From Tyto alba (lineage: Eukaryota > Chordata > Aves > Strigiformes > Tytonidae), in contig NW_024881283.1 in the NCBI RefSeq assembly GCF_018691265.1, forward strand, positions 10,907,731 to 10,971,730: a stretch of DNA of 64,000 nt, in the 5' to 3' direction. The position numbers were made by a program, and so were the translations under genes. How positions within the stretch are numbered: position 1 is the first letter of the stretch; each line of letters opens with the position of its first letter. Below the pieces are notes generated by a model. It worked only from the letters and a program-made list of their open reading frames with translations, ran no database searches and was not told the origin of the DNA. Shown here one piece after another: positions 20,613-33,200 of the stretch.

Positions 20613-23600
20613 TCACGCCCCGAGGGGAGCAGAGACCCTGTAATTCAGGAGAAGCAGTACCCCACATGCCATGAGCTTCAGGAGCGGGGCCAGCGTCTCC
20701 TGCCCAGCGCTGTTGACATGAACTTTGCCATCCAGTTTCAGACAACTGGCTTTCAGGGTAGCTGGGCAGCACTCCTGGTAACAGGCAGCCTTCATCCCAC
20801 CAGCACAGACAGGTTTGGCAGCCTTGCAGGCTTTGCTACATCCGGCCATGTAATTCAAGCCTGTCTTCTTCATCTGGAAGGAGGAGAGAGGCATTAGCCT
20901 GGGGGTCCTGCCAAGCCTTTAGTATTCACATTAAAGGAAAGGTGCAGGCTCCTGGGCACACCCCAGCTCCTGGGCTGTCCTGCTCTTTAGCCCTAAGGCC
21001 GTACCTCACAGAAGTCATGCCCAACAACACATCTCGCAACAGTCTTCTTGCCTTTAAAACATCCGTCCCCATGACAGGAAAACGCTGCGCACACTTTCCC
21101 CTACAAGAGAGGGCCAGAGGAGACACTGTAGGTTCATCAGTCCAGAGAACAAGACTCCCAGGACAAGAACTAAGCCCCAGACAGCCCTTCTTTCCTGGGG
21201 GCTCCTTTCCAACCCCCCCTGTTCTGTAGTATTTGGCTGATGCTGTCTCAGGCATTTTAGGCACAGAGAGGGACTACCAGCGCCCCATCTGAGACTGCAG
21301 GACGCTGCAGTGAAACACTGGCATAGCAAACAAGTCTCGAGCCTCCTTTTCCTTTCTCTTAACAGGGCTCTGCAAAGATAAGCACCTTCCCCTCCACGTG
21401 GGCTGAGGAAAAAGGCTGCGGTGCCCCACAGGTCCCTGTGCCCTCGCTGCGGCTGCGAGGAAGGCTCACCACGCCGTCGGTTCAAACGGCTTGAACCGAT
21501 GTAAGTGCTGAGCTTGGGGGCAGGCCCGTCTGACCAGGCTTGTTACAGACTCTTCCAGGGCTCATTAAGGGCTTGTTCCCTTTCCAGGGGCAGTTTTTGA
21601 CCCTGTAAAGCAGGTGCAGGAGGGACCTTTCCCTCTCCCCCCCCCCCCCCGCACTGGTGGGAGCTCAGCCCCCCAGGAGAGCCCATGGCTGCAGCAGCGT
21701 CTGCCTGGCCGGTACCTACGTTTCGGGGGGGAGCTCGGGGGGTGGTGGTGGTGGTCGTAGGTGGCACAGTGGCGGGTGGCAGGTCACCTGCAGACACACA
21801 AGGAGCCCTGTGAGGCCGCACCCCACACACAGCCTGTGCCGAGCCCCCCACGGCCACACACCGGACAGATTCACCAGCATGGCTCTGGAGGAGGGAGCGA
21901 GCCCCAGAGCAGAGGGGACGCAGCGATGCAGCCACAGGCATCCCTCGGCAAGGGGTTTTGCCCACCCATCTCCCTCCCGTGCAGCAGGATTAACCTCAGA
22001 CCCTCAGACCACCGCCGGGGACTCTGTGGGCAGTTACCGTAGGAGCTGGCATTGAGCTGCAGGCAGAGGGGGGAGTTGCAGCAGTCCAGGGCGCACTGCT
22101 GCGTGCTCACGCTGCTGTTGGTCCTGCACATCTCTGTGCTGCAGGTGCTGCTGCACCTGGCCGTGTAGTTCGTGCTGGAGGTACGATAAAGCTGCAAAAG
22201 CAGAGCCGAAGGAAAAAATGCTAGGAGTGTGAAGAGATGCCATCATGAAGGAGCAAAAATGACTGACAGACTGCCACAAAGAGAGAACAGGAACAGGAGA
22301 TTGACACAGACTTAATAGAGCACTGTGGATTCCCGATATAAAGAAAGGGAGAACAGACCTTCCCTATGACAGCCCCCCTGCACCTCCATACCTCGCAGTA
22401 CGTCTCATTATGGCACGCCACCGTTTTGTTGGCATAGGCTTCATCCTGGTAACACCTCTCCCCAGAGCACTGAAAGCTCTGGCAGATGAGCTGGAGGGAG
22501 AATACACCAGGGTGTCACTGTGCAGCAAAGCCTCCTTGTGCGGCACCACGGTGCCATCCCCAGACACGGCCTCGCTGGCGGGAGGGGCTGCCCCCACGCT
22601 CCCGCCATGCCCGAGGTGGTCCCCCTCCGCCCCAGGAGGTGCTGTCAGGGGGCTCCCAGCTCTCACGAGACACCAGTTGGGCTAAAGACCCTGCCTGTGG
22701 GGCTGCAACAGCCTGGCCAACGGCCCTCTTCCCAGCCCTTTCCTTACCGGAGCTTCTTCTGTACGATTCACCGAGGCGGTGCTGTTGGGGGCCACCGAGG
22801 CGGTGCTGTTGTTGGGGGCCACCGAGGCGGTGCTGCTGTTGGGGGCCACCGAGGCGGTGCTGTTGTTGGGGGCCACCGAGGCGGTGCTGTTGTTGGGGGC
22901 CACGTCGTGGTCTGGAAGACACAAAGTTCCCCCTTGGTGAAGAAAACACCAAGCTCGTGTTCAGCAAGCCCTGCATCCCTTCCTGAGGCACAGCACAGTC
23001 CAAAGGGATCTGCAGGAAGCATCAGTCCCGTTGCTGTTGGGGTGTGGACGGCAGTCAGTGGCAGGATGTCCCAAACAAGGACTGTTTGCAGCCAGCAACC
23101 GGGCAGCCCAGCAAGCAGGTCAGACAACAGGCCACTGCAGCAGCGTTAAGGACAGATGTTGCAACAGCTTCTCCCTCCCCCTTCCAGCCATGCTGCATGT
23201 GAGGAACAGGCTTTTCTGGGGTCAAAACCTTCAGAAAAGGTTCCTCAGTACAGATCCATCCTACAGAACACAGCATGCAGGGGCCAGGGACCAATTCCCT
23301 GTTGCACCACACTGCCTTTGCCCCACTTCCCACAGGACCCCCAGGTTTCCCTGGAGGTGCAGAGCTCACCTGCTGTGGCAAGAGGGTCCTGGACGCAGAG
23401 GTGCAGAGCCAAGATGCAGAGCAGCAGGCCTGCAGTGGAGTAGGGACAACTGAGACCACCACATCTGCTGCCTGTTTTACCCCCAGCCCAAAGAGCCTCC
23501 CCAGCAGCACAGGCAGCTCGTCCTCAAAACACCAAATCCAGCCCCCACCAGGCTCCTTGGAGCAGGGTGGTGGCCAGTTCCCCCCAGGGAGGTTGTGGGG

Positions 23601-23825
23601 AGCCCCCCCAGACGCACAGGGGTCAGGGGCTGATGCTGGCTGCAGGGGACCAGCCCCCCAGCAACCAGTGGCCATCCCTCGCCCCAGTGAGCCCCGGCAC
23701 AGCCTCCCAACAGCAGGGGGAAAGGACAGACGTCCTGGGCACACCGGGACAGACGCCGCTCTCCATGCTGCAGCAGAGCCCCCGTTACCTTGAACGGGGC
23801 ACACGAGCCACCGGCGACCTGCCAT
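20613..23825 (-). CDS. Ly6/uPAR-family two-domain surface glycoprotein with N-terminal glycosylated repeat (unrecognised gene)
   Basis: Eight coding exons on the minus strand: 23789-23825, 23370-23429, 22748-22911, 22392-22490, 22038-22191, 21720-21787, 21005-21100, 20613-20873. They total 939 nt, 312 codons plus TGA, with canonical GT-AG sites and matching phases. Residues 1-32 are a signal peptide (MAGRRWLVCPVQ, then a leucine-rich core). Residues 37-80 are five APNNSTASV-type repeats. Residues 88-171 are a first Ly6/uPAR domain with 12 Cys (90, 95, 100, 113, 119, 133, 137, 142, 153, 157, 158, 163). Residues 172-194 are a Pro/Thr linker. Residues 195-275 are a second 12-Cys domain (198, 203, 208, 218, 225, 238, 242, 249, 257, 261, 262, 270). 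Residues 287-304 are hydrophobic after N280-S-A-G, suggesting a GPI signal; a membrane segment with a short tail is the alternative. Family members are extracellular receptors or ligand binders. I do not recognise the orthologue and claim no specific function. Confidence 0.85.
22769..22900 (-). repeat. Coding 27-bp minisatellite in exon 3 of the Ly6/uPAR-like gene
   Basis: Four 27-bp units and one 24-bp unit are in frame on the minus strand, encoding APNNSTASV or close variants (NSST in unit 3, NST in unit 5). With the adjacent NRT there are nine N-x-S/T sequons between residues 39 and 83. Near-identity of units at DNA level suggests recent expansion or homogenisation and probable copy-number variation. 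Confidence 0.95.
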
Positions 23826-23991
23826 CTTCACCCACCAGCAACTTCACCCAGGACCTGGCGGGAAGAGGCACCGTCAGAGCCGGGCAGCAGGAGGGGACAG
23901 TCCCTGCGTCCGCCCGGCCCACGGCTCGGGATGAGGTGGCAAAAACAACCTCAGGACAAGTTACATAAAAGAGACTTTTCCTGCTGAGGAA

Positions 23992-24048
23992 TTTTTTTTT
24001 TTTTTTTTTTTAAGAAACTTTTCTCCTAGGAAATTTACAGCCTTTATT
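23992..24048 (-). other. AATAAA followed by an A20 tract (transcript 3' end or retrocopy tail)
   Basis: On the minus strand AATAAA (24043-24048) is followed about 31 nt later by 20 consecutive A (T20 at 23992-24011 on plus). This could be the genomic tail of a retroposed transcript, or the 3' end of a minus-strand transcript from the 24-26 kb region with an unrelated A run. No convincing protein or exon chain was found upstream. Confidence 0.4.
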
Positions 24049-24049
24049 C

Positions 24050-27000
24050 TGGACACCATGGGACACCAGAGAAATCCAGGTTGTTCAACAATATTTGGTC
24101 CCTGCAGTGTCAGGATGTGCTTTTCAGGGAGGAATGAGGGCCTGGCAGTAACAAAGCCCACCAACAGCACCTCCAAAAACTGCACTCCAGGTCATCTCAA
24201 CACTTTCAACCCTGAAATCACCTGACATATAAATAGCCAGGTAATTCAGCACCCCCGTCACTGTGCTTGCCTGGACTTCAGCGAGCACCAGTTGGGCCCC
24301 CTCTGCAGCCAGAGGCGGCTGAACAAATGCAGAAGGGACCTGGGAGTCTGGGCTGTGCAGGAGGCCTGGGGCACCGGCTGCAAGCACTTTTGGGGTGAGA
24401 AAGCACCTGCTGGGGCCCCCCCCCGGCTCTGCGCGTGTTGCTGCTGAGCGCCGCGGTCGCTGCCGGAGGGTGCAGGGAGCTGCCCCCCCCGAGGCGCGGG
24501 GCAGACACCCCAGTGCTGGTTTGTGTTCTACCCCCAGCACGAGCCCAGCACGGTGCTGTGCACAGCCATGCTCAGGGGAGTGGTGCTCAGCCCCGGGACG
24601 CCCAGTCGCTCCCTCCCGAGGGGCTCCCCAAAACCTCCGAGGCTGCCGCAGCCCCGCTGCCGGCGAGCGGGAGCCCCCCAGGAGCCCCGTGCCCCCGTTG
24701 GTGAGGTAACCCCCCACCAGTGCTCGCAGCCGGGGCGTGGGGCTGCCGACGGCTGCCGGGAGTGGGATGGCAGGGCAGTTACCAGTGGCACCAGGTACCA
24801 CGCAGCCGTTTGCTGGTGCTGTTTGCGAGTGAAGATGTGACCCACCCGCAGCAGTGCCTGTCACGGGAGGACCCAAGCCCACCAGCCCTCAGGGCAGCAA
24901 GGGAGACCCTCCATAGCAGTTCTTGCTGCGGATGAACAAAGGAAGTCTGGTGTGAAAAATGCCTGTTTCCAGACATGCCTATGCAACAGGCCCTCAGGAC
25001 CTGGCAAAGAGCAAAACACAGGCCTATTAGTTCTGGCACACAACCCACGTGGAACATAAACAGGAACATTTACAGCTAAAGTAGCTTTCCCCAGCGAGAG
25101 GTGGAAATGCTCTGGACCATAAAGAGCTGTTGCACTGCCAAGGCTCAAATACTCCTGGTTAACTCACAACAGTCACATCCTTCCCACCTGTCCACCTCTG
25201 TGGGTCTCTCCTCCCTGCCAGCCCAGGACAGTGGCACACACGTCCCCTTCACACGGGATTTCCCACCTGCCTGGCGCTCAGGCTGCATGGGGAAACCAGG
25301 CAGCACCTCTGGGGGTGCAATACAGGGCAGGTCTGCCGTGCCACGAGCGCTGCAGCAGCTTGCTCGCGAGGGCAGGCACAGGAGCCACCCCTGCTTCACA
25401 GCAGTGAGAGCGGGGTTCTGCCAACGGGGGCTAGGCTTCGCAATGGAGCAGGTTCAGCGCGCAGTTTTCTGCTGTAAAGCTCCTGGTTGCATCCTTTCAC
25501 GTGCCTCCACACTGCTGACAAGTTCCGACTAGAGGTGTCTGCACAGCTCCCCACCGCCCAGTCCCTTGCCCTGCTGCTCGCCCCCACGGTTTGGGAAGTT
25601 CTACCTGCTTGGTGCTTCCCAAGACACCCAGCTCTCTGCTGTAGGAATATCTCTGATTTCCACTCAAAATCTTTATCTGCTTAGCTAGACAAACAGTGGA
25701 GACGTGACTCCAAACAGGCTCCAAGGCCAGGTTCTCCAAGGAAAACTGTAACACTCCCCACCCGTCTCATGATTTAGCCCCAGTTAGCACTCCCCAAGGA
25801 CCTGGAGTGGCTGAAGCCTGCGTAGCAACCACTGAGGCTGTTCGCTCCGAGTGAAAGACAACACAGGCTGGCATCCCCCACCTTCCAAACTCGAGCAGGC
25901 GCCACCCAGACCAGGTTTGGACAACCTGCCTGAGCAGGGTGCCACCCCAGCCCAGCTCCAACGGATGCCCACCCGGCACAGCCTCATCCCGAGGAGAACA
26001 ACCTCCCCCCGAGCAGGGCAAGGCAAGAGCCCCCAGCACTGACTCACCCTGCCCGTTGGCTCCCCGAAGCCCCAGCGAAAGCCGGCAGCCGCTGCTACGG
26101 GGGAGCCCCCGCACCCGCCGCAGCCGCCGCACAGGCTCGCACCCCGGTGCCAGCAACCAGCCCCACCCCTGCCAACCCCCAGCTGCGCAAACCGTCACCC
26201 CGGGGAAGCGACTGTTACCTGCTGCTGCACGGCATCTGGAGATGCAAACGGCCCTGCGTGGCGACGACAGAGAAAGGGGATTATTTGAGGCTGGGGTGTC
26301 ACACAAGCTGACTCTGTGCCAAAACGAAACCCCACCCGAGGGGCCAGAGGGGGCACAAGCACTGCCCTGTGCGTGGCCTCTGCACAACGCCTATTTTCTC
26401 CTCACCAGACTTGCAATTCATGTGGCAACGTGAATACCACGGGGTACGTACAGACACCTCTGAGCACAGCACTGAGGAGCACTGAGAACGGTCACATCTA
26501 AATGCATTGTGTGCTCCTGCCTCAGTCCTCCCGCACCACAGCTCAAGTCCCCAAAGAAAGGATCTACCGCATCTTTCAAGTCAATAACAGTGCTGGAGAA
26601 ATGACCATGAACCGCCCACACAGCCCAACCTAAATCAAGCTCAATTATTAATTCCCTGAACAAAAAATCCCAGGGGCCAAAGCTCCACAGGGAGACAGAC
26701 CCGAGGTAAAAGCAACAATGCGAGCCAAACAAATTTGTTTTGCAAAGGAGCCCAAAGAAAACCACATGCTTACAGCAAGATATACTATAAGACTGTTACT
26801 CCTTGTCAGCATGCAATGTTCACGTGTGCTTTACAGAAAGTCAATCCTCATCATAAAAATTTCCATCAGAACAGAACTAAGAGAAAAAACAACTGCTTCT
26901 GACAATTCAAACGGCATAAAAAGCATTTTAAAAATACCGTAAATCAAATCTCCTCCTTCCAGCATACAAAAGGAAACAAGTTTCTCAGCACTTCCTAAAT
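24050..27000. other. Intergenic: Ly6/uPAR-like gene 5' side to SF3A3 3' end
   Basis: I find no supported coding exons. GC-rich patches occur at 24.4-24.8 and 25.9-26.2 kb. Upstream non-coding exons or the promoter of the Ly6/uPAR-like gene could lie here; several good-looking minus-strand donors exist (for example at 26217), but none join into a convincing frame. Confidence 0.4.
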
Positions 27001-27009
27001 TAAAATCGG

Positions 27010-27015
27010 TTTATT
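27010..27015 (-). terminator. SF3A3: SF3A3 polyadenylation signal AATAAA
   Basis: Minus-strand AATAAA lies about 205 nt past the SF3A3 stop codon (27220-27222), giving a short 3' UTR. Confidence 0.75.
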
Positions 27016-27219
27016 TTTCAAGGTTTTTTTTTTTTTTTTCCAATATAAAATAACATCGCAAGTCTGCTTTTCACAAGGGGCTTACTAGAAAGTGATTCTA
27101 TAAAGTATCCTTGAAATCTATATTCATGCACATAGAAAATCCAGAAACTGAAGAAAAGTCAGAGCTGCGGACACTTCTCCACTTGCTTTTCAGACGTGAA
27201 ATCCTTCACTTGGGAAAAG

Positions 27220-30200
27220 CTACAGCAGGCCTTGACGTTTTAAGTCTTCATAGGTCTTTTTATTCACCACGTTCCCACTGGAATCCTCATACTCCTCCTA
27301 GAACAGAACGAACAGATTAGAGACACCTGGACACATCCTGACTCGGGTAGTACTGCAGCATTTCCGTTTCAGCTCCAGCAGCACCTACTGAACACGACCA
27401 CGCTGCCAAGAACCTCTCTACAGGAAAGGACACAGCAGATCTACCACAGGCTCCATGAGAAGAGCTTATTCAGAGTCAGAATAATTACAAGCTGAACTAC
27501 AGGCTTTATTTCCCACAGTTGCCCTGCTCACTGTTGAAAAATGGTTTGAGACGTAAGTTCAAGAAAAAGCACTAATGTAAGTGAACCCACTGCTGCCAAC
27601 AGTTCCTTTTGCTCCTCACAAAACAAAGATGACATTGGTACTGTAAAGCAGTGTACGAAAAGATTCTTACACAAAGGGCTGAGTCTGTCCTAGCAGAACT
27701 ACTTTCCAGTACAATACAAGAAGTGCTTTTCACACATCACCACTAACAGGAGCTGTACAACCAGCAGTGTTGGCTCCTGCATATCTCTCCAGCATGCAGG
27801 GGACTCAGAAATTCTTCTGACAGAGCCAGACAGTTCATGCAAGGGGTTCCCACGAACATCTAAATGCCTCTAACACATCTCACCTCTGTATCAGGCTGCC
27901 ATCTCTCTGAAGCCTTTTGTTGTTTCAGCTTTGCCCACACTGTAAATACAAAGTCATAGAGAATCTGATGCAACTTCCCTTGAGATACTAGTTTTTAATC
28001 TAGTAAAATATACACGAGCACCTTCCCCCCCCCCTTTTTAAACTGTCACTTCAGCAATCCAGGAATGTATCTAATATCCATTATAAAGGCACAGAACTAA
28101 AGCAAACAAGGCTTTAAAGTGATCATTCAGAATGGGACACAAAAGACAAAAGTCCAAAACCACTACACTTCAGAGACACAGCTCCCACATAGCTTGTTTG
28201 GGAAATTAAGGCTTTACAAGTTCAGTTTCTTCTAGGCAAGAATCAATTTACCTCCAGGAACCATAACCTGTACCTGTTAACCCAGGTGGGGCAGATTCAA
28301 GAAACTACCCCTGCATGAGGTAGCCTCCTCAAAACATCAGCACATATTAGTTGCATTAAATTATAACCACTGTAAGTCCTAACTACTATAGGCTTTCAAA
28401 TTCTACCTATAGGCTCTACAGTTTCTGAAGGTTTTGGCTGGCTTCCCCATGAAGATGTTGATGAACATCAACTAAGTAAGTTACACGGATTGATGTCGCC
28501 ACAGCCTGCCTAAAGAAATGGTGGCCCATTGTATTCAGCTGAGATTTCATACGCAAAGCATCGCTGACAAAACAGCTGGCAACAAATGAACGCTCCACTG
28601 GCAATTCCAGCAAGCACCTACTCCTGCAGGTATCCAAAGAAAAAAGGCCACTCTGTTTTTAAGAGCTGGGAGGGATGGCACAAGGAAGGATCATCCTACA
28701 TGCACTATGTTTCTTACGCTTTCCCAAAACTGCTTTCTCATCATAGGGTAAGACAAATTTTTGGCAAGAGCTAATATGAGCGTTCTTATGCCTCACATTC
28801 CCTTCTCTGACATCGCTACTTACACGAGACTGCATCCTCAATCTGTGTGACGTTGGCAAAATGCGCAGTGTTGGGAATGCCCAGGCATCTCATTCCGTGT
28901 GCGTGCCGCCACTCCTGGGGAGAAGAGGCAAGAGGGCAGAGCATGAGATGGAACGCCACTTCACCCGCAACACCGAAGACTAAAAAGAGATATGAGCATC
29001 TAGACAAGGTGAAACAAATACTATCAACATACAAATCTACCAGTCCTAAAAAACTCCATCAAAATCTTTTTTTCTGTATTTACACAGTAGCAATACACTG
29101 TCAGCCAACAGGCACTCCACACCAGTCAGACCTGGATACTGGAATTAGTGTTCAAACAAGAAGAGCCCGTACAGAGACTGGCAGGAGAGATCTTAATATG
29201 CCCTACGTAATTTATAGTTCCAATCACACAGCCCTGCAGCATCAGCCCAGACCCACAATTCAGAAGTGGAAGAAGTGTCACCTGTGCACTCCTGTGATTT
29301 AGTAGCTACTTATTACAAAGGTGATCTGAACGTAGTACTGATGGTTTTGTAGCGAGACGTTACTTACTGCAAAGTGACGTTGAAACGCTTTGGGCCCTCG
29401 GTAGGTGTAGTTACCACAAATCTCACAATTGTAGTTGATGTTTAAACCATGTAATTTATATAACCAGTACGGGATTGGCTGACAAGCAAAGAAAAACAAA
29501 AATTAGGCCAAATGGTAAGGCAGGTTCAAACAGAAGAATAGTGTGGCATCAGTGACATCTCCCACTTTTCCAGACCTGACAATCCCAGTTACCTTGCCAT
29601 CCCAACCAAGAGGCAGATTTTTAGGATTATAAATGATTTCGTTTTCTTCATCTTCACTCTCACTCTCACTGATCTGCTCTTCTTCCTCCTCCTCCCTCTC
29701 TTCTCCCGTCCGTGCTTGCTTACGCTGCACATTCTCGTGAGTGAGGTGTCTCTGTTCCTACAGCGCGAGAAGAAATTGTTCACAAAACACGACAGCAACA
29801 AAGTAAGAGCTACATGAAACACTTCCTCGGTGTACAGACAGAGGGGAATGGAAGACCAGTACGAAACAAAGAACTCTCCTTTTACTTAGCCCAACAACTT
29901 GGTTTTAGTGTAACATTTCCTGCTTCCAAAGAACAAAAAGCTTGGATCACCATTAGCACTTTCAAGGTGACAAGCGAACAGCAACAGCCACCCTGCTAAA
30001 AGCAAATCGCCCCAAACTGAAGCAAGGACTTAAGGCAAGCATCAAGGCAGAACAAGTAAAGATTTGCAATACCCTGTGAATTAGGCATAAAATATAAATT
30101 ATCTACACTGATATGGTGCCCAGAGGAAGAGAGAAAAAAAAACGAAACAAACAGATTTCCCCAGGGCAACATGTAGCTTCTGTATCTGGGCGTGGGTCAG

Positions 30201-33200
30201 ACACAAGATGTGCCTGTTCACAAAAGCCTGACAAACAATTAGCTAACGGAAATACAAATGTAATCCATCATACTCTACTTAATGACAGAAAAAGCTGTCT
30301 GCTAGCATGCACTTTAAAACGTTATGACTCTGGACATGAAAATAACTCTTTTCAGTATGCTGTCTATGAAAGCACTGGGTAAAGCTGTGGATGACCTTCC
30401 AGCCACTATTTGACAGCTCTAAAATAAAAAGCTCAAAGACCAAATAAAATCCTTACCCCAAGAACTTCTACATACTCATAAATCTGAGCTTCCAGGAACG
30501 CAAGATCTTTATTTCTTTCAGTGTCTCTGGAAATAGACAAAGAAACTTTATGAAGTCCATTCCAGAACTGCAAGCATCATGTGTACACCGAACTCCTAAA
30601 GACAAACTTGACTTGTATACAGCAAGAAAACAGAAACAAAATACCAAACAGCTAGCGTAAACTAAACGGCACAGCCTCCACAAATTCAGCTCTGATACCT
30701 TCCGTTTGGTTCAGGACTATTTGGTCCAAGATGAAAAGCTTTTAATACTCCAAGAATCTTTGTCACAACTATATAAGAATAATGTCTACAGAATACTTCT
30801 CATCCAAATGAAGAGAACACCACCAACCTCAGAATGACTTTTAAGAACTCACCTTTTGCTTCCTTTAGTCTTCGGATTCTTAGCAAACAAGGAAGGATCA
30901 AGTGCTTCCAGGGATTTGCCTTTAGTGCTAAAAAGTCTCTGAGCACGCTCTTCCAGAGTCCTATGGAGAAGGAGAGACATGAGTCCAAACTGTAGTTTTA
31001 AATTTCCTGAGAACTATTTTAATTCATGCAACAATCAATTTAGCTTTTAAGAGATCATGAGATTTCCTATCATCTTTGTCTTCATTCCTTAAACCAAATT
31101 CTTCTATACAAGAGACTTCAAAACAGTAGATTGCAGTATCCCCTGACTGGTTCTCAGTGTTTTGTCAAACAACATTAAAGCAATTCTTGTACAATAGAGA
31201 CAACAAAACAAGTATCCCATAAAAAAATGCAAGACAGAAAGACCTCAAAAACTGAAAAGGAAATAGAAAAAGACTGCACCTTACCCGCCACATTTTAGTC
31301 CCAGGGCCAGTAAAGCTGATTTTAACCTGTCCAGTCCCAGGGAGGCCAATTCCTGTTCAATTAAAAAGTAAATCACAGTAAGAGAATAGCTATTAAACAA
31401 ATACAATATGGATGTATGTCCATTTTAACTCATAAAAAAAAAAAAAAAAAACAAAAACACCACAACCAAAACACACCAAGAACCCCACAAACAACAAAGA
31501 GCGTTCAAGGAAGGACTATCAAGGGTGTCACTGAAAAATGTGGAATGTGACAAATCCACACAGATCTTCCAAGTTACACCCCCCTAATGGAAGCAATTAA
31601 GTCATCAGCATAATAAAAATTTTATTCAGAGAGCTCAAAGCCAGAGGTGAAAGCACAGCAAGTAAAATTATGAAAAGAAACAAAATGATTAAGCTTCCAC
31701 CTGCTAAAATTTAATAAGTACAGAGCACTGAAAACATACCTCCCAAGAGGAAAATGCGGAGAGGTCCAGGTGGGCTCCAGCATGAGTGAGTGCACTGCTG
31801 GTCTCTTTCTGCCAAGGAAAACCACATGCAAGATCTCTGTGCCATCCTATAACACTTCATGCAATGTCACATTCTAACCTCAAGAGGAGCAGTTCATTTC
31901 ATAGAGAACATTCTCACTAAACTGAGCAACAGAACAACATAAGAGATATAAAATAAGCAAACCTTAAAAAGGGTTAGTTTCAAACCAGTTGTGCTAGTTT
32001 TCAAATTCAAGTTAGTATTAAATTGCTTCTTTGTGATACACAAACACATACCTTGCTATTGGACTTGAGCTCAGCAATGACTTTACACAAATGATTCACA
32101 GAAAACCTATCACATACAAAAGCATTTACGTGGGCTTAATGACAGCTCACCGGCCAGCCAGGGAACGTTCCATTTTCCCACTTCTTCTCAAACTCAGTCT
32201 GAATTTTCCCAAAAAGCTCATTCTGGTCCAGCAACGGTTTCACTCGATCTGTGTAATCTTGTAGGTACTCCAGAAGCATTTCAAGGTACCTGGCAGAGTA
32301 ATCACGCACATAGGTAATTCAGTATCAACCTCTAGCAGATTTCTCTAACAACATCTTTGCAAAGTAACTACCCTCTAGTACTGCAAAGGGAAGTCATCGA
32401 GATTGTGACAGTTTTCAACACACGGTTTCCAGATGCAGCAGGTCCTTCCACACAGCAGAATGTGGCTTTCCACATTTTTGCTGCACTGGGTGTTTTCTCA
32501 GGGCTCAGACACGATTGAGTTACTATAGCTCAGTGACCCAATTTACATAATATTTGACTGTTACCTATATTCTTAGCAGCCGTACACTTAAAAGGCAAAT
32601 GCCTTCTTGTTAACTGTCACAAAAGAAGCAAGGAGGCAAAAAGGCTCACCTTTTATATTCAGCATTTTTTCTCTCCTTGGGAATATCGAAGAGTTGGTCA
32701 AATGTGGATAAGTAAGTGATATAATCCAATTTCTAAGAACAAAAAAGTTAGAGTCAGACTTTATACACATGCAGCCAAATTAACATCCAGTTTCCAGTTA
32801 CCAGACCAGAAGAAAAGCACTAGCTTATGCCATTACTCCCGACTGCAGCAGCCCAGGGTTCTCTGTGCACTAACACATTGCCTTGGATACCTAGCAGCAC
32901 TTGGTAGCAGAAAACAGAGGCTTTTTACAAGGCCATTGTTACATTAACAATGGAGAGATTTCAACTGAAGAGAACAAAAAGAAGAGAGTTATGAAGAAGC
33001 ATTCAGAATTCAGATGCTGTCAAGCTGTACATGCAACAAAGTGACTTAGAAATTGCTATTTGGACATAAACATATTTATGTAAGAAAAAAAAAAAAAAAA
33101 AAAAACAAACAACAAACCAAAACAAATAACCACGAATCAACCAAAGGAAACCAGCTTGGCCTTAAACATTGAAGTTGCCCAGACACATGCAGCCACTTAC

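Noticed and set aside
24124..24882. 252-codon minus-strand frame ending in GGLCYCQALIPP
   Set aside because: No family recognised; most of it is GC-rich low-complexity sequence. Kept only as context for the AATAAA/A20 observation.
25767..26433. Paired frames of 206 (minus) and 164 (plus) codons
   Set aside because: No recognisable domain, no splice logic, overlapping on opposite strands in GC-rich DNA.
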